A stretch of DNA of 10,567 nucleotides from Mucilaginibacter sp. UBA4741 (GTDB lineage Bacteria; Bacteroidota; Bacteroidia; Sphingobacteriales; Sphingobacteriaceae): positions 1 to 10,567 of the forward strand of contig DHIR01000212.1 in the NCBI GenBank assembly GCA_002403905.1. The letters run 5' to 3'. The number at the start of each line of letters is the position of its first letter. Position 1 is the first letter of the stretch. This document shows positions 1 through 8,544 of this stretch, one piece after another. The notes beneath the pieces are model-generated. The model made no database searches and had not been told where the DNA came from. It worked only from the letters and a program-made list of their open reading frames with translations. Made by a program: the position numbers and the translations under genes.

Positions 1-2
1 CC

Positions 3-61
3 GAACATGAGTTTAAACTGGAACCCGACCTGTTAAAAATGATGGAGGTACTTTCCATATA

Positions 62-62
<1 letters not shown>
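3..62 (+). CDS. 3' end of an upstream gene, probably 6-phosphofructokinase (partial)
   Basis: An open frame enters from the left edge and ends at TAA (60-62). Its last residues include HEFKLEPDLLK and end in EVLSI. A hydrophobic LSI ending after a 'pELL' helix resembles the C-terminus of Bacteroidota ATP-dependent 6-phosphofructokinases, and a glycolytic gene (gap) follows two genes on, so pfkA is a reasonable guess. Only about 19 residues are visible and no catalytic motif is in view, so the identity is inference. The stop codon shares its last A with the ATG of the next gene (TAATG), which points to translational coupling. Confidence 0.5.
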
Positions 63-1913
<1,851 letters not shown>

Positions 1914-1960
1914 ATCAAAATACCTTTAAAGGATAAAAAAGTTTAAAATTTATATACAAA

Positions 1961-1996
1961 CAAAATAGGCTGCCTTTTTGAAGGTAGCCTATTTTG
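1961..1996. terminator. Bidirectional intrinsic terminator between convergent genes
   Basis: A 16-bp stem (CAAAATAGGCTGCCTT, 1961-1976, against AAGGTAGCCTATTTTG, 1981-1996) closes on the loop TTTG, with a single G-T wobble. The A/T ends give a U-rich tail on either strand. It lies between the stop of gap (+) and the stop of the haloperoxidase-like gene (-), so it probably ends both transcripts. Confidence 0.9.
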
Positions 1997-2017
1997 TTAT
2001 TGCCAATTTTATGATAC

Positions 2018-3349
2018 TCACATTACCGGTACCATATTATGGCCTTTAAGCTTAGTAACTATAAAGTTGCCCACACCTTGCCCCAAAGCTACGCCGTTGG
2101 TATTGCCATCCATAAAGTGGATGCCGCCCCAATAACGGCTCATGGCTGCTTCTGCAGCCGCTTGTTTGAAAGAAGTAAAGTTACGCGGAGTTAATCCGTA
2201 AGTTTCCTCAACCGAATCAGTAAATTTGTAATCAGGACCAAAATAATAGGTTAAAATAATAGATGATGTGGCCGAGATGCAGCTATGCCCGCTCGGATAT
2301 TCGGGAAATGGCGGGGTTTGAAGCATCGGTTTCCAGTTGGGGTCTATCAGTTTACGTATCGCAGTTTCAGGCCTTATCCTATTGCTTCTGTACTTTTCAT
2401 CCCAACAGCCTATAAAACTGTCGGTAAGCCCAAATGCTACCATACTATAAATTTCCATCGATTTAGAGAAGTTTAATTTAGACTGCTGGCAAGCTATGCC
2501 GGTTATACCCATCCAATGCGCCCCCGGCGATATTTTTTTCATACCTACCATTAAATGGCCTTCGTTTTTTATAGCAAACGGATTACAATCCCAAAATCCG
2601 GCAATAATTCTATGCTCTGGGGTAAGGCCCGAGGCGCCATCTATATAATTACCTTTCAACATTTTAAAGAAGGCCGAATTCTTGTCTTTTGAAAAAGGTA
2701 CCGGTGGTACCGGCTTAAACTGCGAGCTGCTGTCAATAATAAAGGTCCTGATAGTTTTAAAATATGGTTCCACCGGTGCAAAGAAAGCGGGTGGCGTGGG
2801 ATACCAGGAGCCTTCTTTACCAATCGGTGTATAACGCGGATAATTACTGATGCGGTTATAGCGGTCAGATTTAACATATGACATCACCTGTTTTACAACC
2901 TGGTTAGCGTATGACTGCGAATGCTCAATAACATCATCGCTAAAACCAATTTTGCGGCATGAGTCTAAAAAGAGTTTTTCGAAATCGTTAAACAGCCTGC
3001 CTGATGGCTGCATTTTTTTAGCAGTACTACACATTGCTAATATGGCGCTAAGTTGAGGCGAGTATTCGCCCGAGTCAAGCGGTTTTTTAATATCAGGGAA
3101 CTTATTTAAAAGCCCCTTTAATGGTAACACTTTCTTATCATTAAAAGACAGTACTGTATAGCCCGAAATGCAGGCATACGAATAAAACCGTGCAGCTAAC
3201 GGCGGATTAGTAACATCGTGGATCATGAACTTTGTCATTTTATCCAATACTTTAGCAATGTCTTTATTACTTAACTGCGGATAGCTTTGGTGTTTTTTAC
3301 AGGCAAACAAGCAGGTAAGTAAAGCAGTGTAAATTATTAATCGTTTCAA
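2018..3349 (-). CDS. PAP2-superfamily lipoprotein, vanadium-dependent haloperoxidase-like
   Basis: This 443-aa protein has an N-terminal lipoprotein signal with lipobox LFAC (C17), so it is probably anchored in the envelope after export. The C-terminal third carries the three phosphate/vanadate-binding motifs of the PAP2/vanadium haloperoxidase superfamily: K-x6-RP (K319 to R326-P327), YPSGHS (351-356, H355 as acid-base His), and SRYWGGIH (404-411). VHPOs oxidise halides with H2O2; the fold is shared with acid phosphatases, so halide oxidation and phosphatase activity cannot be separated from sequence alone. After H411 the Asp is two residues on (D414) rather than the usual three (HX3D). The start is TTG: no nearby upstream in-frame ATG exists, and the TTG gives a complete signal peptide. 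It lies 22 bp downstream of the FG-GAP/ASPIC gene on the same strand, implying an operon. Superfamily is secure; the reaction is not. Confidence 0.85.
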   Translation of the reverse strand: MKRLIIYTALLTCLFACKKHQSYPQLSNKDIAKVLDKMTKFMIHDVTNPPLAARFYSYACISGYTVLSFNDKKVLPLKGLLNKFPDIKKPLDSGEYSPQLSAILAMCSTAKKMQPSGRLFNDFEKLFLDSCRKIGFSDDVIEHSQSYANQVVKQVMSYVKSDRYNRISNYPRYTPIGKEGSWYPTPPAFFAPVEPYFKTIRTFIIDSSSQFKPVPPVPFSKDKNSAFFKMLKGNYIDGASGLTPEHRIIAGFWDCNPFAIKNEGHLMVGMKKISPGAHWMGITGIACQQSKLNFSKSMEIYSMVAFGLTDSFIGCWDEKYRSNRIRPETAIRKLIDPNWKPMLQTPPFPEYPSGHSCISATSSIILTYYFGPDYKFTDSVEETYGLTPRNFTSFKQAAAEAAMSRYWGGIHFMDGNTNGVALGQGVGNFIVTKLKGHNMVPVM

Positions 3350-3371
3350 TTGTGTATAATTTTTATATAGG

Positions 3372-6300
3372 TTATAATTTACTTTTTTTAAACTTAAAAG
3401 CTCTCATTTTTTGCTGATTGATACCTACAAACAAAGTATTGTTGATAGTGATCACACTTCTGACATCGCCTTTTAGTTTTAAGCCGCTTTGCTGCTCCGG
3501 CACGTACTTAAACCCGCCTTTGCCATCGCCTTTAAACAATATACCATGGTTGGCATCGTATCGCCCAAAATGAATACGCGATTGATAGATATTGCCGCAA
3601 AGCAAAAGGTCTTTGTGTCCATCACCGTCATAATCAAGTGAGGTAATGGTGTAAACCGGTGAATACTGGGCCTGCACAGGCAATGCTTTCTCTTTGAATT
3701 TGCCGCTCGCCGTGCTTTCAAAATATGCCGTTGCTAAATAATTGGTTCTTAATATTTTGGCTCCCCGTATTTCATCTGCGGTAAACACATCATTAATACC
3801 GGCATTGGAATAGCTTTTATAATCAGAGAAACGGCCACGCATAATGCTCATCTGGTCTAACAGTTCATCCCTGGTAAGATATGGGTAGCTTTTGCCCATA
3901 ACATAAAAGCAAAGTATGGGGTCTATTGCACCGTTATCATCAAAATCTTTATAGTAAAGTTCGGCAGGTTCAGTATCATTCACTTTGCATTGACTGTTAA
4001 GCCCCAAGTTGCCTACTACCAGGTCTGGTTTACCATCGCCGTTAAAATCATCCACCTTCAAGCTGTTCCACCAACCTGTGTATTGCTTATCAAAATATTG
4101 AGTTGTTTGGTTTTTTAATTTACCGCCCTGGTTTATGAAAACACTAACCGGTAGCCAATCGCCAACTAATACCAGATCTTGTTTTTTATCGGCATTCATA
4201 TCAATTACTGCTGCATCAGTCACCATACCTATATATTCTAGATCTGGAGCTATTTTTTTGATCTGATCTGTAAAATGCCCCTTGCCATCATTAATAAGCA
4301 TGAAACTCTTAGGCGGTTCGGGGTACCTTGAACCAGCGTTACGGCCGCCTATAAACAGGTCGGGTTTGCCGTCGCCGTTAAAGTCGCCAACGCGTGCGCA
4401 GCTCTTGCTTACCAGCATTGCGGGTAAAGCACCCGTAGCCTTTACCATGTTTCCTTTACCGTCATTAAGGTATAGCCTGTCCTGAAATAGTGGATCGGCA
4501 TCTTTAAAATTAGCGTAGCCACCGCTTACCACATAAAGGTCGGTATGCCCGTCGCCGTTGGCATCAAAAAATACAGCATCGGCATCCTGGCTTTCTTTAT
4601 CGGCTACAAACGGTTGCTGGTTTTTAATATACTTTCCGCCCCGTTGTTGTATGAACAAGGCACCGGCCTCATGCCCGTCGCCGCCCACAAATACATCTTC
4701 CAGTCCGTCGCCATTTACATCGCCTTTGGCCATACAAGGGCCGACAAATGAAAGCGGGTTAACCAGTAGGGACTGGCGCTTAAAATCGTTTATCTCATTA
4801 GGCTGCTGTCTTGATGCTAGCGGCGATGATATCTCTTTGAATACTGGCGGTACCGCCGCAGGTTTTTGATAGGTAGTTGTAGCTTCGCTTTGCCTTAATG
4901 TTATTAGTTGATTAGCTGGCACATTTTTTATAACCTGTTGTTTGCCACCAACCCATACTACCCTTACCGAGTCAATTTTTTTATCACCGCCCAAACCAAA
5001 ATGCAGCTGTGCAGATACTGACGATAAGTACCCCGCTGAGGGCATTTCTTCAATAACTTGTTGCCTGCCTTTATTAAACACGGTTACTAACGCGCCTATA
5101 CCACCAGTGTTTTTGCCGGCTCCAACTAACTTTACGTTGAGGTAATGGTTAGCTGGATTGCCCATGTTTTTATATATAAACGCAGAGCGATTGATGTTGT
5201 TTATCACCAGATCCAGATTCCCATCATTGTCCAGGTCACTATAAACTGCGCCATTACTGTTTGATGGAATGTTAACGCCCCAGGCAACCCCTTTATTGGT
5301 AAAATTAAGCCCCCCGTTATTTTTAAAGATGTAGTTTTTAACGTCGGACGAAGGCATGTTACTTAGCATGTCTAATACGTGCCTGGGTTCTATTTCGCCA
5401 TTAATGCTCGCAAAATAATTTTCATTGAACTTGATAACGTCCATGTTGGTAAAATCGCGCATGTAACCGTTTGTAACATACAGGTCTTTCCATCCGTCGT
5501 TATCATAATCGGCAAATAGGGGTGCCCAGCTCCAATCTGTATTTGAAATACCGGCCAACTGGCCTATCTCACTAAATGTACCGTTGCCATTGTTAATATG
5601 CAACATATTGCGCATATACTGGTAATAAAAACCATTGCGTAGGTTAATATTAAAGGCTTCATAATTGTCCACATTGGACAGTAGTTTTTGCCTTTTATTA
5701 TCTTCGGGAAGCATATCCAGGGTGAAAATATCAGGAAGGCCGTCATTGTTAACATCTGTTATACTGTTACCCATCGAAAAAAAGCTAATATGGTCAAGCG
5801 TGTTGCGCATTTTATCAGTAAAAGTGCCGTCGCCATTGTTGATATACATCTTATCTGGGATAGAGAAGTCGTTGGATAAATAAATATCCAGCAAGCCGTC
5901 GCAATTGATATCGGCAATAGCGGCACTTAGGCCAAAAGAAAGCGTCGACATGTCTAGCCCGGCTTCTTTGGTTACATCTTTAAAATGGCCGTTATCATTT
6001 CTATACAATTTTGAGCACGCCTGCGGATCTATTGAGTTTTTTAATTTCTGAATGACGGCATCATCCATATCATGCAATGCCTTGATGTTTTCATTTACTA
6101 AAAGAAGATCAAGGTCGCCGTCACCGTCATAATCGAAAAAGTAGGATTGGGTACTATACGACGAATCGGCGAGGCCGTAAGATTCTGCTTCGTCTTTAAA
6201 TATTGGTACACCACGCGAATCCAAACCCTGATTAATAAAAAGCTGGTTCTTACGGCTATCGCCGTCGCCTTTGCCAGAATAGCATTGGTAAATGTCTAAT

Positions 6301-6698
6301 TTACCATCACCGTTAACGTCAACCATATTTACACCGTTCTTCCAGCCGCCGTCGCGTCCTGCTACGCCAGCTTGGTCGGTAATATCATCAAACTTCATAT
6401 TACCACGATTTAGATACAATTTATTCGAAGTCATATTACCCGAAAAATATATGTCTTCTAAGCCATCGCCGTTAATATCGCCAACGGCTACACCACCGCC
6501 ATTATAGAAGGCCTGGTAGTTTAAAATATTTTTGTTAAAATCTTCTGTGATCTGATTATTAAACAAAACACCTGTTTTAGAAGAATCCAGTAATGTAAAG
6601 AGTGGTTTTTCTGTCGCGATATTTGAATTATCCTTGTCTGAACGGCCACACCCGGATAAAATAGCAATACAGCAAATAGCTACGTAAAGTTTTAACAT
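3372..6698 (-). CDS. Large lipoprotein with FG-GAP/VCBS repeats and an ASPIC/UnbV domain
   Basis: This 1108-aa protein starts with a lipoprotein signal (lipobox LSGC, C17). Calcium-loop repeats of the D-x-[DN]-x-D-G-x-x-D type are plain: in the N-terminal half at D74, D127, D189, D263, D315, D397 and D488, and in the C-terminal half at D660, D712, D772, D833 (degenerate), D884, D918 and D1022. Such FG-GAP/VCBS repeats fold into integrin-alpha-like beta-propellers. Between them, at about 517-602, is an ASPIC/UnbV (CRTAC1-type) domain, shown by GGIGALVTV, SAGYLSS and LHFGLGG. The simplest reading is two seven-bladed, calcium-dependent propellers flanking an ASPIC domain on the cell surface. Its ligand or activity is unknown; binding of a glycan or protein is typical speculation for the family. 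It is the first gene of a unit with the vanadium haloperoxidase-like gene 22 bp downstream. No SusC/SusD gene is in the window, though such genes can accompany these proteins. Confidence 0.9.
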   Translation of the reverse strand: MLKLYVAICCIAILSGCGRSDKDNSNIATEKPLFTLLDSSKTGVLFNNQITEDFNKNILNYQAFYNGGGVAVGDINGDGLEDIYFSGNMTSNKLYLNRGNMKFDDITDQAGVAGRDGGWKNGVNMVDVNGDGKLDIYQCYSGKGDGDSRKNQLFINQGLDSRGVPIFKDEAESYGLADSSYSTQSYFFDYDGDGDLDLLLVNENIKALHDMDDAVIQKLKNSIDPQACSKLYRNDNGHFKDVTKEAGLDMSTLSFGLSAAIADINCDGLLDIYLSNDFSIPDKMYINNGDGTFTDKMRNTLDHISFFSMGNSITDVNNDGLPDIFTLDMLPEDNKRQKLLSNVDNYEAFNINLRNGFYYQYMRNMLHINNGNGTFSEIGQLAGISNTDWSWAPLFADYDNDGWKDLYVTNGYMRDFTNMDVIKFNENYFASINGEIEPRHVLDMLSNMPSSDVKNYIFKNNGGLNFTNKGVAWGVNIPSNSNGAVYSDLDNDGNLDLVINNINRSAFIYKNMGNPANHYLNVKLVGAGKNTGGIGALVTVFNKGRQQVIEEMPSAGYLSSVSAQLHFGLGGDKKIDSVRVVWVGGKQQVIKNVPANQLITLRQSEATTTYQKPAAVPPVFKEISSPLASRQQPNEINDFKRQSLLVNPLSFVGPCMAKGDVNGDGLEDVFVGGDGHEAGALFIQQRGGKYIKNQQPFVADKESQDADAVFFDANGDGHTDLYVVSGGYANFKDADPLFQDRLYLNDGKGNMVKATGALPAMLVSKSCARVGDFNGDGKPDLFIGGRNAGSRYPEPPKSFMLINDGKGHFTDQIKKIAPDLEYIGMVTDAAVIDMNADKKQDLVLVGDWLPVSVFINQGGKLKNQTTQYFDKQYTGWWNSLKVDDFNGDGKPDLVVGNLGLNSQCKVNDTEPAELYYKDFDDNGAIDPILCFYVMGKSYPYLTRDELLDQMSIMRGRFSDYKSYSNAGINDVFTADEIRGAKILRTNYLATAYFESTASGKFKEKALPVQAQYSPVYTITSLDYDGDGHKDLLLCGNIYQSRIHFGRYDANHGILFKGDGKGGFKYVPEQQSGLKLKGDVRSVITINNTLFVGINQQKMRAFKFKKSKL

Positions 6699-6974
6699 AT
6701 AGGGGTTCTAATATTAAGTATAATAGTCATGCCTTTTCATGAAACAGTAGTTTACTATGAAAAATAGTGCATAAATCCCAGTATGGATACCGGGGGAAAA
6801 TGCACAGGAATAGCGCAAACTGCTCCCTTTAATACTTTTATAATTTATAACGGTTTGTCGGTACTTTGCAGTTACCGGGTGTGTTGTTGTTTGTATCTAA
6901 CAAATCAATAACATGTTTTAAATATATAACTTTAATTTTTTTATTTCATAAAAAAATTATTTACCACCTAAAAA
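6699..6974 (-). promoter_or_regulatory. Leader and presumed promoter region of the FG-GAP/haloperoxidase unit
   Basis: This gene-free stretch between the ATG at 6698 and the terminator at 6981 must hold the promoter for the leftward unit. It includes a perfect 10-bp palindrome TTTCATGAAA (6735-6744), a short inverted repeat TAGTTTACTA just beside it, and a very AT-rich block at about 6915-6975. I looked for the Bacteroidota -7/-33 elements (TAnnTTTG and TTG) on the minus strand and found only partial matches, so no exact promoter is called. No coding frame in it looks real. Confidence 0.4.
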
Positions 6975-6980
6975 AACAAA

Positions 6981-7014
6981 AAAAAAGACTGCCTTAAACT
7001 AGGCAGTCTTTTTT
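6981..7014 (-). terminator. Intrinsic terminator of the YtxH-domain gene
   Basis: A 14-bp perfect inverted repeat (AAAAAAGACTGCCT, 6981-6994; AGGCAGTCTTTTTT, 7001-7014) surrounds the loop TAAACT. It lies about 45 bp past the stop of the minus-strand YtxH gene, with a long A run (plus strand) that becomes the U-tract on the minus-strand transcript. T-rich flanks on the other side make it symmetrical. Confidence 0.9.
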
Positions 7015-7059
7015 TTAAGTTTTTATGTTGATTACCGTTCTGTTGAACAATAATGCATT

Positions 7060-7446
7060 TTAAGCTTGTTGAATAGAGTCGTTCACATCCTCAGACGTGT
7101 GCTTTACTTTTGATTTTGCTTTTTCAACATGATTACGGGCATCATCAGCAACATCATTTACTTTTGATCTGATTTCGTCTGATACGCCGTCTCTGTAGTT
7201 ATACAAATCGTTAACAGCATCGCTGTACTTTGATTTAACCCTGTCTACCAGGTTACTGCCGTAGTCCTTTAAACTATCAGATACAGTACGGGTCTTATCT
7301 TTTGCTTTGCCGGTTAAATCATCAGCATAACCAGCTAAACTGCCTCTTGTGCTTTCACCGCTATCCGGTGCAAATAATAATCCTAATACCGCTCCTGCGG
7401 CTGCACCTACCAATAAGGCTGCTATAAGTTTTGATTGATCTTTCAT
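7060..7446 (-). CDS. YtxH-domain small membrane protein
   Basis: This 128-aa protein starts MKDQSKLIAA, then has one hydrophobic segment (about 7-25, rich in Ala/Gly/Leu), then GLLFAPDSGESTR (22-34), the hallmark of the YtxH/gas-vesicle-like (PF12732) family. The remainder is a charged, Lys/Asp-rich helical tail (about 40-128), probably an amphipathic or coiled-coil region in the cytoplasm or periplasm. Members are often stress-induced, but their molecular role is not established. The ATG at 7446 is chosen because it gives the family N-terminus. An in-frame ATG at 7518 would add 24 residues (HCCCIII and the like) translated from a repeat element and is rejected. It has its own terminator to the left. 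The cold shock gene on the same strand upstream has a separate terminator, so this is probably a single-gene unit. Confidence 0.85.
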   Translation of the reverse strand: MKDQSKLIAALLVGAAAGAVLGLLFAPDSGESTRGSLAGYADDLTGKAKDKTRTVSDSLKDYGSNLVDRVKSKYSDAVNDLYNYRDGVSDEIRSKVNDVADDARNHVEKAKSKVKHTSEDVNDSIQQA

Positions 7447-7495
7447 AATATGTTTAATTTGTGTAGCTGTTATGATTATACAACAACAGTGCCAA

Positions 7496-7670
7496 GCCTC
7501 ACCCCAACCGCTCTCCAAAGGAGAGTGGCTTTAATATGTATTTAAAACTACACTTTGTGTTTAGCAAAGTGTAATGTAAATAGCATTAATTCACCCTGCA
7601 AATCATTCCCTCTCCTTGCACCACCGCTAAAGCTAAGGCGACACGCGGTTGGAGAGGGCCGGGGTGAGGC
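7496..7670. repeat. 175-bp palindromic, MITE-like intergenic element
   Basis: The element begins GCCTCACCCC (7496-7505) and ends with its exact inverse GGGGTGAGGC (7661-7670). The match extends imperfectly inward through CTCTCC to about 23 bp. Inside are CTCTCCAAAGGAGAG (7511-7525); a central hairpin TACACTTTG/CAAAGTGTA (7549-7557 and 7565-7573), extended by TATTTA/TAAATA (7539-7544 and 7577-7582); and CCCTCTCC/GGAGAGGG (7608-7615 and 7651-7658), with CCACCGC/GCGGTTGG nested within. Much of it could fold as one long imperfect hairpin, with about 44 extra bases in the right arm. No open frame is present. CAA flanks both ends (7493-7495, 7671-7673), a possible but weak target duplication. The terminal motif resembles a repeat I associate with Sphingobacteriaceae genomes; the copy number is not known from this window. 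Confidence 0.7.
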
Positions 7671-7675
7671 CAAAA

Positions 7676-7705
7676 AAAAACATTCGCCATTGGGCGGATG
7701 TTTTT
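7676..7705 (-). terminator. Intrinsic terminator of the cold shock gene
   Basis: The stem AAAAACATTCGCC (7676-7688) pairs with GGCGGATGTTTTT (7693-7705) around loop ATTG with one G-T wobble. The A run at 7672-7680 gives the U-tract on the minus strand. It lies about 30 bp past the stop of the minus-strand cold shock gene and directly abuts the palindromic element. Confidence 0.88.
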
Positions 7706-7733
7706 GAATACGTTTAGAAATGGTATATTATAA

Positions 7734-7928
<195 letters not shown>

Positions 7929-8074
7929 TATTTTATTTATTAAAGTGTGCAAGGTACGCATAATTATCTGTAACAATTGCAATGCACAAGTAATTATAAT
8001 GGACGCTACTATAATACGCGGCTTTTATCAGTCGTTATAAATTGTATTTTTACAGTGTACCATAAATATAAAAC

Positions 8075-8434
8075 ATGAAAAAAATCATCGGGCTTACCGC
8101 CCTTTTTATAACGACATTCGCCATAACCTCATCAGCTCAAAGCATAACCGCAAAAGAAGCAGCCAAGCATTTAAACGAAAAAGTAATGGTTTGCGACCAG
8201 GTTTACGGCGGTAAATTTTTAAGCAGCTCAAATATTACTTTGATAGATGTAGGCGGTAGTCACCCTAACGAGTTACTTACTCTATTCATCAAAGGCGATG
8301 ATCGTAAAAAGTTTAAGATAGCTCCCGAGGAAGCCTTTAAAGGCAAAAAGGTATGTATAACCGGGCAAATAATTGATTACAAAGGTAAGCCCGAAATTGT
8401 AATTACTGATACCTTACAGATAAAACTGCAGTAG
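8075..8434 (+). CDS. Secreted OB-fold-like small protein
   Basis: This 119-aa protein has a Sec signal peptide (hydrophobic about 4-17, likely cleavage A21|Q22, since SSA precedes QS). The mature part begins ITAKEAAKHLNEKV, followed by MVCDQVYGGKFLSSS, LIDVGG, LLTLFIKGDDRKKF, then FKGKKVCITGQI, YKGKPEIVI and TDTLQIKL. This beta-strand pattern matches the short OB-fold ('nucleic-acid-binding') proteins of Bacteroidota, in which two Cys (here C40 and C94) could form a disulfide. The ligand is unknown; nucleic-acid binding is only a family label and is doubtful for an exported protein. It diverges from the cold shock gene, with a shared upstream region at 7929-8074. A near-consensus -7 element TATTTTTA lies at 8045-8052, without a clear partner. 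Confidence 0.75.
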   Translation: MKKIIGLTALFITTFAITSSAQSITAKEAAKHLNEKVMVCDQVYGGKFLSSSNITLIDVGGSHPNELLTLFIKGDDRKKFKIAPEEAFKGKKVCITGQIIDYKGKPEIVITDTLQIKLQ

Positions 8435-8444
8435 TTAGATATTA

Positions 8445-8489
8445 ATGAAAGCCTTTATTTTTGATTTGAACGGTACCATAAGCTGGTAA
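8445..8489 (+). pseudogene. 14-codon relic of a HAD-family phosphatase gene
   Basis: A small frame reads M-K-A-F-I-F-D-L-N-G-T-I-S-W and stops at TAA (8487-8489). FIFDLNGT is the exact motif I form (DxNGT/DxDGT nucleophile Asp plus acid-base Asp/Asn position) that opens beta-phosphoglucomutase-like HAD hydrolases in Bacteroidota. No continuation of a HAD protein is found in any frame downstream before the next gene at 8545, so the rest has been lost, probably by a deletion. Ten residues matching a motif by chance is possible but unlikely. A perfect TAnnTTTG string (8456-8463) lies within it but is explained by the codons. Confidence 0.5.
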
Positions 8490-8544
8490 ATAATTAATGC
8501 CAAATTAAATATGTTGTATATTAGGGTAAGTTTATCTTAGATCT

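Noticed and set aside
4282..5145. Several plus-strand open frames opposite the FG-GAP gene (also 5665-5883 and 6292-6507)
   Set aside because: They are proline/serine-rich mirror readings of the repeated Asp-Gly codons on the minus strand, with no recognisable protein features.
2018..6698. The propeller/haloperoxidase pair as a defence or toxin system
   Set aside because: Both proteins are exported lipoproteins with envelope-type domains; no nuclease, toxin or immunity features and no mobile genes adjoin them.
6735..6744. Palindrome TTTCATGAAA as a regulator operator
   Set aside because: A 10-bp palindrome in an AT-rich spacer is expected by chance, and no regulator gene is nearby; noted only within the leader entry.
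7447..7518. A 24-residue N-terminal extension of the YtxH protein from an upstream ATG
   Set aside because: It is translated largely from the palindromic element, contains HCCCIII and similar non-family sequence, and the internal ATG at 7446 gives the standard YtxH N-terminus.
7929..7982. An 18-residue N-terminal extension of the cold shock protein
   Set aside because: The cold shock domain starts at MQKEGTVKFF; the extension has no family support and covers the likely promoter/leader.
8456..8463. Perfect TAnnTTTG (-7 type) string upstream of the lipoprotein gene
   Set aside because: It coincides with the codons of the HAD motif relic and has no TTG at the expected distance upstream, so promoter function is not supported.
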